A DNA stretch of 64,000 nt from positions 45,295 to 109,294 of the forward strand of contig CAKZLK010000052.1 in assembly GCA_937125455.1 (NCBI GenBank). Reading direction: 5' to 3'. The stretch's first letter is position 1; each line of letters opens with the position of its first letter. Positions 36,631 to 44,539 of this stretch are shown piece after piece. Under the pieces are notes generated by a model. That model had not been told where the DNA came from, ran no database searches, and saw only the letters and a program-made list of their open reading frames with translations. The DNA is from an uncultured Aequorivita sp. (lineage in GTDB: Bacteria > Bacteroidota > Bacteroidia > Flavobacteriales > Flavobacteriaceae). The position numbers and the translations under genes are program-made.

Positions 36631-39600
36631 TTAGTTCTTAATTATTTTTTTTACACTAACATTTGAGTTTTTATCGATCAACTTTATAAAGTATACATCT
36701 TTCGGAAATTTATCGATAGAAAAAGAATCGATACCTTTTTTATTTTCCAAACTCAAAATGATCTGCCCAAGCTGATTAAAGACTTTCAATCCAATAATGG
36801 CATTGTTCGATGAGATGTAAATTACACTATCTCCAGGATTGGGAAAAATCTTTATAGGTTTAAAATCTACATCCTCCATGCCTAGAACTGGTTCAGCAAA
36901 AATATTGAAACTGTTAACACTGATGCAAGAAGTTGTCAAATTAACTAAGCGAGCAAATATTTCTTGTGGGTTTGTAATATTTATATAAGCTTCTGGCAAT
37001 ACAATTTGATTAATTCCATTCAAAGCATCTATCTCTGTTTCATAAAAAGTAATATCAGTTCCTGTTTGTGCACCAAGTATTTCAGGTATTTTAACAGTCA
37101 AGTCAAACGTTTCGAAACCATCATTATCAACATCCGATACAATTAAATCCGTTATAGGTAAAATTTCCGGTTGCAAATCAACTATCAAGTCAAAATTTGT
37201 TGTGTCGAACTCTCCATCAGTTATTCTTTCCAAACGAGCGTAAATGGTTTGTGGATTTGATGTATTTGTATAGGAACTTGAATTAACAATCGGATTAAGG
37301 TCATTGTTGGCATCACTCTGAGAAATGTGAAAACTGAGATTATGAATATTAGGGTCAAGCGCTCCTAATATTGCTCCCGAATTTTGAGTTAAATCGAAAA
37401 TCGCAAAATCGTCCGCACTACAAATTTCCATATCCGAAGGTTCCGAGGCTTCAACTGGAACAAATTCGACGATAGTTGTGGTTACCGAATTAGTCAACAC
37501 AGGAGGGTTAAAGTCAAAGAAGATATTTGCACTGTTTGACATTGAGTCTCCAATATCTACCGTACTTATAGGTTTAATTTTATATTGAATATAACCATGA
37601 GATTCTGGCTCGTTACTGGTTGAATCAGGCAAATTAATATTTTCAAATATAAATTCTACATTAGTATTATTAGTGATTTCAACCCTGTTCGGATGACTTA
37701 TATTCTCTAATTCCAGTGTTGCCCAGTCTAAATTTGCATCTAATGTATTTGTTATTTTTACATTAATCGCTGAAGCAGTTCCTGTATTTTGGAAGCGGAT
37801 AATATAATGGAGATAATTATCAGCTTCATCTAAATATATTTCTTCACCTTCAAGAACAGAAATATCATTGGGATCATAAGAACCAACTACTATTTGTTCT
37901 AATTGAAATAAATTATCTTCTTCATTAACGTCACCAACTACAGGGCTAACTGTAGCTTCAAAAATTAAAACATCCCCATTAGAGGTGTTAGGTGGTGGAA
38001 ATACATTAAAATCTAAATCAATAGTTCTTATTTCAAATGGATTCAAGTTTGAAAAATTAAAACTTAGGGTATTTGCAGTTTGTGTATCGACAGGTTCACT
38101 GGCACCTAAAAATTGTATCTTATCATTATTAAATTGAAATGAAACAGCACCATTTAACTGCGTTGTTCCTAGATTTCTATATACTAATTGATAGGATGTG
38201 TCAAAACCTGGCCGCGCATCATTAATTGTAGGATATACTGCAATACTTAAATCATTAATTACATCTACGGGCTGTAAACAGAAGTTAGCATTGTCAGTAT
38301 TACCCAAGCCAACAAAAGTAGATGTTTGAGTTAATGGACTTGAAATGTAATGAGGAGGTAATTGCACAATTTCTGTAGTAAAAGTACCTTCACCAGGAAA
38401 TAACTTATAGTTTCCATTGTTTGCACTAAAAGTTGATAAAGTATCAATTCCGTCACTAGTTTTTATCAATAAGTTTGCCGCACTAACATCATTGTTATCG
38501 CAACCATTGGAGTTAACATCCAGCTTTAAATTTCCACTGATCTCGTTGTTTAATATGGCTAGATTTTTAAACCATACGATTTTATGATCGCTATAGGAGG
38601 CAGCTACTATGTCCATAGCACCATCACCATTTATATCTGCTGTGAAAACAGACTGAGCGCCATCAGAATTAGTTGTAATAGATTGTAAGGCTCCAAAACT
38701 ACCCTGTCCATCGGTATTTTCATACCAAGCAATTGTATCATCTGTTTGGGAGGAAGATATAACATCTATATCTCCGTCATTATCAATATCACTGGCATAA
38801 ATTGAAGTTGTATTTGCAACACTGTTGGTTATTACATGTTCCACATTGAAATTTCCTAGTCCATCAGTATTCTCGTACCAAGCTATTCTTTTGGAGCCTT
38901 GCCATGAGGAAGCTAAAACATCCATATCTCCATCGCCATCAAAATCAGCTGAATACACACAGGTTTTAAAATCATTAGGAGTTCCTACAATCACCCGTGG
39001 TGTTCCAAAAGAACCTTGTCCATCTATATTCTCATACCAGTTTATTTTATAATCATTAAAGGAAGCCGACAAGACATCCATATCACCATCTCCGTCTAAA
39101 TCTGCTGCATAAACAGACTGTGCCCCATTCGCCGAAGTCGTAATAACGTTTTCATTCCCAAAAGTGCCCAAGCCATCAAGATTTTCATACCACGCCACTT
39201 TGTCATCATTAAAAGAAGCGGATAACACATCGATATCACCATCACCATCAATATCTGTTGCATACACAGACTTGGCTGTATTTGCGTTAGATGAAATAAT
39301 ATTTTTTCCTCCAAAAGCTCCTAAACCATTTGTGTTTTCATACCAAGCTATTGTATTATCTGATTGAGAAGCAGACAACACATCCAAGTCCCCATCTCCA
39401 TCTAAGTCAATGGCGAATACCGACTGAACAGTTTCTGCTGTAACTGTTATGATATGTTGTATTCCAAAAGAACCTTGTCCGTCTGTATTTTCGTACCAGG
39501 TGATTTTATTATTAGAAGATGATGCCGATAATACATCCATATCTCCATCGCCATCTAAATCCGCAGCATAAACAGCTTTTGGACCATCCATAATATTTGA

Positions 39601-39684
39601 ATCTATAATATTTTCTTGAAAATTAATCTGAGCATTCGACAAATTAACACATAGAACAATAAAGAATAATTTAATTATTTTCAT
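36631..39684 (-). CDS. Giant secreted FG-GAP adhesin-like protein with T9SS sorting domain
   Basis: A 1017-residue protein: signal peptide (MKIIKLFFIVLCVNLSNAQ); about seven FG-GAP/VCBS repeats to residue 370, each with a Ca-binding DLDGDGDMDV-type loop and an AWYENTDGQGSFG turn; a carboxypeptidase-like or SdrD-B-like segment (GNLKLDVNSNGCDNND); a DUF11-like region with NDISVLEGEEIYLDEADNYLHYIIRFQNTGT; two further beta domains; and a type A sorting domain from about residue 935 (FKPIKIFPNPGDSVIYIS to KKIIKN). It is probably displayed on the surface or released. It is related in design to the backbone protein at 19626 and is the largest island gene outside the RHS module. Confidence 0.85.
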   Translation of the reverse strand: MKIIKLFFIVLCVNLSNAQINFQENIIDSNIMDGPKAVYAADLDGDGDMDVLSASSSNNKITWYENTDGQGSFGIQHIITVTAETVQSVFAIDLDGDGDLDVLSASQSDNTIAWYENTNGLGAFGGKNIISSNANTAKSVYATDIDGDGDIDVLSASFNDDKVAWYENLDGLGTFGNENVITTSANGAQSVYAADLDGDGDMDVLSASFNDYKINWYENIDGQGSFGTPRVIVGTPNDFKTCVYSADFDGDGDMDVLASSWQGSKRIAWYENTDGLGNFNVEHVITNSVANTTSIYASDIDNDGDIDVISSSQTDDTIAWYENTDGQGSFGALQSITTNSDGAQSVFTADINGDGAMDIVAASYSDHKIVWFKNLAILNNEISGNLKLDVNSNGCDNNDVSAANLLIKTSDGIDTLSTFSANNGNYKLFPGEGTFTTEIVQLPPHYISSPLTQTSTFVGLGNTDNANFCLQPVDVINDLSIAVYPTINDARPGFDTSYQLVYRNLGTTQLNGAVSFQFNNDKIQFLGASEPVDTQTANTLSFNFSNLNPFEIRTIDLDFNVFPPPNTSNGDVLIFEATVSPVVGDVNEEDNLFQLEQIVVGSYDPNDISVLEGEEIYLDEADNYLHYIIRFQNTGTASAINVKITNTLDANLDWATLELENISHPNRVEITNNTNVEFIFENINLPDSTSNEPESHGYIQYKIKPISTVDIGDSMSNSANIFFDFNPPVLTNSVTTTIVEFVPVEASEPSDMEICSADDFAIFDLTQNSGAILGALDPNIHNLSFHISQSDANNDLNPIVNSSSYTNTSNPQTIYARLERITDGEFDTTNFDLIVDLQPEILPITDLIVSDVDNDGFETFDLTVKIPEILGAQTGTDITFYETEIDALNGINQIVLPEAYINITNPQEIFARLVNLTTSCISVNSFNIFAEPVLGMEDVDFKPIKIFPNPGDSVIYISSNNAIIGLKVFNQLGQIILSLENKKGIDSFSIDKFPKDVYFIKLIDKNSNVSVKKIIKN

Positions 39685-39724
39685 TTCCTAACAAATTTTA
39701 ATAGAGAATATTAACTTTTTTTTA

Positions 39725-39732
39725 CAAAGATA
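39725..39732 (-). promoter_or_regulatory. -7 element upstream of the giant FG-GAP gene
   Basis: On the minus strand it reads TATCTTTG, a perfect TAnnTTTG, 41 bases before the start codon. No TTG lies at the standard -33 spacing. Confidence 0.4.
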
Positions 39733-39912
39733 ATTTAATAAATGATAATCCACTTTTTTTAATTTTTCCAAATAATTATGTTAAGAGATAGAATAAGATT
39801 ATTTGGAATTGATTAATAACGATCTTATAATTTTAGCGGTCAAAAACCAAATGAATCAAAAAGAGAAACCCCAGCAATTACGCAAGGGTTCATTTATTAA
39901 ATAAGTAAGAAG

Positions 39913-40317
39913 TTATTTCTTGTCCAAAAGCTTTTCCAAATAACTTATCTTTTCTTGTTCCGCCTTTAATAAACGTTCATAGAGTTTTCTATTTTCTTCA
40001 ACAGCCTCTATGAATTTTTCAAGCGGGTTAAACGTGCAATTGTTATTGTAAACTTGACCTGTACTATTATCATAGAAATTACTGAAGTAATTAAATACTG
40101 CCTCTTCTGAGAAATTTTCAATTGCTTCTTTAGTACCACCCAAAGCTTTGGCAACTTTTTCCAGCTTTTCGTCCTCAACGTTTTCGCTTTGTTCAATTTG
40201 TGATACACTCTGTTGACTAATACCCATTGCCTCGGCAAGGGTTTCCTGCTTCATACCGCGAAGTTCACGGATGCGGCTAATTTTTCTACCTATATGGTTG
40301 GATGTTGTTGTGCTCAT
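39913..40317 (-). CDS. XRE-family transcriptional regulator
   Basis: A 134-residue protein with a Cro/CI-type HTH at residues 13-66 (RIRELRGMKQETLAEAMGISQQSVSQIEQSENVEDEKLEKVAKALGG) and a C-terminal coiled region (FIEAVEENRKLYERLLKAEQEKISYLEKLLDKK) that probably dimerises. It diverges from the HEPN gene at 40443 with 125 bases between them and may control it. A perfect -7 box (TATCTTTG on the minus strand, 40322-40329) lies only 5 bases before the ATG. Confidence 0.85.
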   Translation of the reverse strand: MSTTTSNHIGRKISRIRELRGMKQETLAEAMGISQQSVSQIEQSENVEDEKLEKVAKALGGTKEAIENFSEEAVFNYFSNFYDNSTGQVYNNNCTFNPLEKFIEAVEENRKLYERLLKAEQEKISYLEKLLDKK

Positions 40318-40321
40318 ATAC

Positions 40322-40329
40322 CAAAGATA
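40322..40329 (-). promoter_or_regulatory. -7 element overlapping the XRE gene start
   Basis: TATCTTTG on the minus strand ends 5 bases before the ATG at 40317. Since start sites lie about 7 bases after this box, the mRNA would begin at or next to the ATG, suggesting a leaderless transcript. Confidence 0.4.
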
Positions 40330-40442
40330 AATATAATTCCAATATATAAAAAAGTAAAATACAACCTAAGCGTGGTAAAATACAATTGTCAATAGTTCGG
40401 TACACTGCCAATGAGCATTTATTTTATCTAAAATAAAAAGTC

Positions 40443-41648
40443 ATGGAAGCAAATATCAAAAACCTAGAGAACAACAAAGACGAGGAAACTATCGCAAAAT
40501 GGGTTTCTGAAATTACAAAGCAGGTAAACGTCAATCAGATATATTTGATTATCGGAGATGAAGAATCAAACTGTCACTATAGGTTTATAATAGTTATAGA
40601 AGATATGGCAAAACGTTTCAAACAACGAGTGAAGGAAATTTTAGAGGAAAGTCTACAAGAATATCCTTTGTTCTATGCACAGTTCTTCACGCTCCATTAT
40701 ATCCAAAATGCCACCTCAGAAGGAAACACTTTCTTTTTGAACCATTGTACCAAGAAAAAGCTTATTTATTACCATCACAGCTATTATGAAAATTGGCTTT
40801 TCCATAATGTAGACTTAACCGCATTTACCATAAAAGCCAAAGAGAATTTCTTAAACCAAGAAGAAAAGATATTGGGTTTTAAAAATGGGGCTAACCTTTT
40901 CCTCGAAAAAGAAAGTTTTGGACACGCAACATTTATGCTACACCAGACTATTGAACATAGCTTTTTGGCCGCCGAATATTTTTTAATAGGAAAAACCTTT
41001 ACTGGACATTTGATTAGCGATCATCAAGTATTTATGGGAAATACCCACAAAGAATTTGAAAACATCTTTCCAAGGGAAAATGAAACGGATACAAACCTTT
41101 TAAACAAATTAAACAAAGCCTATTGTAACACACGTTACACCCTTAATTACCAAATAAAGAAAGAGCAGGTCCTTATAATCAAAAAAAGAGCTGAAGAGCT
41201 GATCCAATTAGTAAAGAAATATGTTGAGGCAGAAATTTTGAAATGCCAAATATCATTTAAAAAGAATCCTTTAACTCAGACAATAGAAAAAGTATCTGAT
41301 AAAAACGAGCCGCAAACAACCACAGATGAAGCTGAGGAATCATTTTTAAATAAGATACGAAAATTGGGCAAAGAGAATTTTATGACACTGAAACCAATTG
41401 GAGGAATTCGAGAAGGCTATTACCTCAACTATGCGAGAGTCTATGATTATTTGGAGCTTTTTGCCCTATTACAATCGACCCTAAATGTTTGTATCCTCGC
41501 TTTAGAGGAGCAGCAGGATTTCACGCTCGACATTAGGAACAAAGAATATGATGTGAAAGCAGTATTGGGTTTCGCTAAAAACCTGATACCCTTGGAAGAG
41601 GCAACTTTTCTTGATAAAGTGCGTGAACTATTAAACAAGGAGAAATAG
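40443..41648 (+). CDS. HEPN-domain protein with N-terminal nucleotidyltransferase-like region and C-terminal repeat module
   Basis: A 401-residue protein. The first 115 residues resemble a minimal nucleotidyltransferase (VNQIYLIIGDEESNCHYRFIIVIEDM), though the GSRARG and paired acidic residues are not evident, so it may be inactive. Residues 130-265 are HEPN-like (FGHATFMLHQTIEHSFLAAEYFLIG, YCNTRYTLNYQI). I see no catalytic Rx4-6H. The C-terminal 75 residues (YLNYARVYDYLELFALLQSTLNVCILALEEQQDF to DKVRELLNKE) recur as stand-alone genes in the next two loci. It diverges from an XRE gene. Such proteins occur in Bacteroidota mobile elements; the role is unknown. Confidence 0.7.
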   Translation: MEANIKNLENNKDEETIAKWVSEITKQVNVNQIYLIIGDEESNCHYRFIIVIEDMAKRFKQRVKEILEESLQEYPLFYAQFFTLHYIQNATSEGNTFFLNHCTKKKLIYYHHSYYENWLFHNVDLTAFTIKAKENFLNQEEKILGFKNGANLFLEKESFGHATFMLHQTIEHSFLAAEYFLIGKTFTGHLISDHQVFMGNTHKEFENIFPRENETDTNLLNKLNKAYCNTRYTLNYQIKKEQVLIIKKRAEELIQLVKKYVEAEILKCQISFKKNPLTQTIEKVSDKNEPQTTTDEAEESFLNKIRKLGKENFMTLKPIGGIREGYYLNYARVYDYLELFALLQSTLNVCILALEEQQDFTLDIRNKEYDVKAVLGFAKNLIPLEEATFLDKVRELLNKEK

Positions 41649-41650
41649 TT

Positions 41651-42003
41651 ATGAAAAATAAAACTGAAACAATAAAGGCAATTAAAGGATTGCTAGATAA
41701 CTTTTCTGGACAAAATGAATCTTCCGGGAAGCGTCATAAAAACCACGTAAGCTTCGAGGTAATTAACAATGAAGATATTGTAGCCCACATTTCCGCACTC
41801 TTGGAAGTATGTTATTATGCCTTGGATGGAAATGGCGTTTTCACCTCCCCAGTACAAAAAGCATAACGGTAGAGTCCAGTGTATTAAAGGTCATCGAAAT
41901 GATTCTTAATCTCGTACCTCACGGACAGATGCATTGTCTAGACCGCATTAATGAAATTTTATATGATAAAGATAGGAATGATGACAAAAGAGAAACACAA
42001 TAA
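41651..42003 (+). pseudogene. Frameshifted stand-alone copy of the HEPN C-terminal module
   Basis: The frame opens at 41651 (MKNKTETIKAIKGLL) and covers FEVINNEDIVAHISALLEVCYYALDGNGVFTSPV before stopping at 41866. The homologous continuation (ITVESSVLKVIEMILNLVPHGQMHCLDRINEILYDKD) lies one base back in another frame and ends at 42003. The shift occurs around ACAAAAAGC (about 41855-41863). It aligns with the C-terminus of the HEPN protein and with the next gene. It is a broken gene, or less likely a -1 programmed frameshift. It begins 2 bases after the HEPN gene. Confidence 0.65.
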
Positions 42004-42328
42004 AAAATCGGACAGCGAAAAATTACAGGAAGCAATCCAACTTTTAAGACCACGAAAGCTCCGAAAATACAATAGGAAAAATAATGGCACCATGCAGGAA
42101 GTAACATTTGAGGTAACGAGTAATGGAGAACTCCGCTATATCATTTCTTGCCTATTAAGGGTTTGTATTTTGGCATTGGAAAATGAAGAAGGATTTTGCT
42201 CTCCCCGATTGTCCGCATGTTCCGAGGATCTGACCATTGCCACTATTTTAGATCTAGCAGATACTCTGATGCCGGATTCGCAATTAGATAGTTATGATGC
42301 ATTGGAGGAACTTTTGTTGGAGGAGTAA
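41978..42328 (+). CDS. Small protein with the HEPN-C module
   Basis: I prefer the ATG at 41978 (MMTKEKHNKKSDSEKLQ) over the in-frame ATG at 41951, because the former follows a short leader and gives a hydrophilic start. The 116-residue product contains FEVTSNGELRYIISCLLRVCILALENEEGFCSPRLSACSEDLTIATILDLADTLMPDSQLDSYDALEELL, which parallels the module in the two preceding genes. It overlaps the end of the frameshifted copy, so the three genes look like one transcription unit created by tandem duplication. Function unknown. Confidence 0.6.
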   Translation: MMTKEKHNKKSDSEKLQEAIQLLRPRKLRKYNRKNNGTMQEVTFEVTSNGELRYIISCLLRVCILALENEEGFCSPRLSACSEDLTIATILDLADTLMPDSQLDSYDALEELLLEE

Positions 42329-42807
42329 AAACTAATTTGAACTAGTGAAATCAGCTTTTTACGAAAAAATCCGTGAAAAATTTGCCTGTTAATGGGTGGT
42401 TTGAAGGTTTTTCAAGGAAAATTACGAAAAAACAAATTTGGGTAAATTTATAAAATGCTAAAAACAAGTGGTTTATAAAACAAAACATCGCGCAGCGTGT
42501 TATCCTCTTGCTTTACAAATTTTTTCCGCTCCGCTCCAAAAAAGTAAACAAAATCAAACTAAAACAAACATAAATTTATAGCCAAACATTTTATTTTTTT
42601 AATATCAATTAACTTTTAACTTTAGAGAATAATCAAAGAAAGGGAGTTTATTTTTTGCTCAAACCCAAACGATTTACTTATTATATCTTGAGCGTTTTCC
42701 TTTCCTTTTTGATTTAAAGCGGAAACTCCAATACATTAGAAGCGTTATATTTAAAAGAGACACTATCCCCATCCTATTCTCGATTTACTTCCCATAGCGC
42801 CGTCACG

Positions 42808-42929
42808 TTACCTTTCCGATACTGGTCCATTTTAAAATTTAAAATTAGAAAAGGACTTATAAAAGGGAGCGCGCGACCGGTTATGCAGTCCTTTAATTTT
42901 AAATTTTATACCTTTTATCGGAAAGGTAA
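42808..42929. repeat. Large multi-arm inverted repeat
   Basis: Three nested perfect arm pairs face each other around a GC-rich centre: TTACCTTTCCGATA (42808-42821) with its complement at 42916-42929; TAAAATTTAAAATTA (42833-42847) with its complement at 42894-42908; and AGGACT (42852-42857) with AGTCCT (42887-42892). The whole 122-bp element would fold as an extended hairpin. No gene overlaps it convincingly. Confidence 0.65.
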
Positions 42930-42956
42930 TGGGATGGTGGGATTTATAAATTTGAT

Positions 42957-43156
42957 TGGGAACGTTTTGGAATGTTATTTTGGAAGTCTGGACACTAAAC
43001 CCAGAAAGATAGAGCGGAATCAATTTCAAAATTTTATCTTCTAAAGCTTCATTCATAGAAGGACAATAAAATAAAATTTTGGGATTGTGTCCAAGACTAC
43101 TTAGTGAAGCGCATTTCCCGAAATGGAATGTAGTGGGAATGGGCTGAATGTATTTT
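42957..43156. repeat. Left copy of a roughly 200-bp direct repeat flanking the nuclease/Fic cassette
   Basis: This stretch aligns in the same orientation with 46102-46303. Shared blocks include GGGAACG, TCTGGACA, AAATTTTAT, the stretch TAAAATAAAATTTTGGGATTG, CGTCCAAGACTA/TGTCCAAGACTA, TAGTGAAGCGCATT and GGGCTGAATGTATT. The 42329-42956 stretch before it holds only the large inverted repeat and no supported gene. Confidence 0.7.
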
Positions 43157-43164
43157 AGTAAATG

Positions 43165-44322
43165 TTATTCATCATTAATGGATTCAATATAATCTTCAAT
43201 GGTGATTCGCTGATACTCATTTTTAAGTAGTGGTGAATCATCGTCAACCTTTATTCTTTTATAATCAATATCGGTTTCAATTTGTATAGTTAGCTCTCCT
43301 TCTTGTTTATGATTTTTAGAAATAAATTTCCACAAGAGCTTTAATGTAACATTTTCCGGCACTGCTTTCAAAAATATGGGCTCAGAAGTGAATCTATCTT
43401 CACTGACCAAAATTTTCTTTCTTGGTTCAATTTCTATAAGATGGTTTTCCTTGTCAATTAATGTGTCAAAATGTATATTTGGGATATGATGAAAGAAAGC
43501 ATGACCTTTCTTTTCGGTATTATTATGGGTTGCATCTGTAATTTGTTCTGGCAATATCACTATCAACTTCCAATGTTCTATTGGCTCAGAACCATTATTT
43601 TCAACTACCAATGTACTATCAAAAAAGCTTCTATTAAATTCAGTTCTTTTAGATAGAGGTTCAAATGTCAAATCGAGCACCCTATTATTTCGCCACAAAT
43701 TATTTTGGTAATCATTAAAAAACTTAGGGATATTGGCTTCGTTTTCTAACTCTTCATATTTACTTTTAGAGATTCGGGATTTTCGAATAAACTTTGGATG
43801 AACAGTCATTTCAGTTTCCTCGTTTTTAAAGGTCACTTTTACAGATTGATTTGTTTTAAATGAATTGCTATTCAAGTAATAATCATAAGTGCTTTTATTT
43901 TCTTCAATAAGGTCCACGATATCCTCCCAAGCATAGAGATGGATTTCAAAAAGACCCTGTTTAATATGTTCAAGATTTTTCTTTCTAATGAAGGCTTCTA
44001 TTTTTGCATCTTTAACCGCTGTAGTGGCAAAGTACATTTTCTTGAGTGCCGGCTCAAAGGTCTTGGCTTTCTCTATTTCCTGATTAATTTCCTTTTCAGT
44101 CAATTGCTTTTGGGAATAAAGGTTTTTCCCTTTGCATTGAATCCCATAATACGATTCTTCTCCTTTGGGAATGCCTGAAATATCTATACCAGATTGGTTC
44201 TGTCCATTGCGTCCGTTCATCGTAATTTCTGGACAATCCCAAATTTCACCCCATAGTTTCTTGCATAATCTTTCAAAATCTTTCCAGTTGTCCGGTGGTG
44301 GTAGTGATTGAGCAATTTTCAT
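43165..44322 (-). CDS. PD-(D/E)XK-like nuclease protein with C-terminal beta-rich domain
   Basis: I use the ATG at 44322 (MKIAQSLPPPDNWKDFERLCKKLWG); the longer frame to 44421 crosses the repeated operator region. The N-terminal 100 residues look like a restriction-endonuclease fold of the Mrr-like kind: DFERLCKKLWGEIW, then GRNGQNQSGIDISGIP and YYGIQCKGKN, giving the Asp ... Gln-x-Lys catalytic pattern. The rest (about 285 residues) has beta-rich, immunoglobulin-like character and no recognised enzyme motif. It is divergent from the AbiEi-Fic gene and shares a control region of four repeats. A defence role is plausible, since this nuclease fold commonly serves as an effector, but unproven. 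Confidence 0.65.
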   Translation of the reverse strand: MKIAQSLPPPDNWKDFERLCKKLWGEIWDCPEITMNGRNGQNQSGIDISGIPKGEESYYGIQCKGKNLYSQKQLTEKEINQEIEKAKTFEPALKKMYFATTAVKDAKIEAFIRKKNLEHIKQGLFEIHLYAWEDIVDLIEENKSTYDYYLNSNSFKTNQSVKVTFKNEETEMTVHPKFIRKSRISKSKYEELENEANIPKFFNDYQNNLWRNNRVLDLTFEPLSKRTEFNRSFFDSTLVVENNGSEPIEHWKLIVILPEQITDATHNNTEKKGHAFFHHIPNIHFDTLIDKENHLIEIEPRKKILVSEDRFTSEPIFLKAVPENVTLKLLWKFISKNHKQEGELTIQIETDIDYKRIKVDDDSPLLKNEYQRITIEDYIESINDE

Positions 44323-44373
44323 ATTAAGCAATTTATACAAAATTATCAGTATTCTATCAATATCATCTTTTAC

Positions 44374-44515
44374 TGGAAAATATTTTACTAAAACCTTATT
44401 ATGGTGGAAAATATTTGACAATTTTACTTATTGAAAAGCTTTTAGTAGAAAATAGCATTTATTTATAATGGAAAATATTTTGCACAAATACAGCTATAGT
44501 GGAAAATATTTTGCA
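44374..44515. promoter_or_regulatory. Four copies of TGGAAAATATTTTGCA between the divergent nuclease and Fic genes
   Basis: Copies start at 44374, 44405, 44469 and 44500. Spacing is 31, 64 and 31 bases, close to whole turns of the helix. Copies 3 and 4 are identical; copies 1 and 2 differ only near the right end. Each has an AAAATATTTT palindromic centre. This is a strong multi-site operator candidate. Confidence 0.7.
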
Positions 44516-44539
44516 TTTTTGTTCTTTAAAATAGTTATA

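Noticed and set aside
42832..43056. 74-codon minus-strand ORF in the gap before the nuclease gene
   Set aside because: It spans part of the large inverted repeat and the direct repeat; composition follows the repeats and the translation has no domain-like features.
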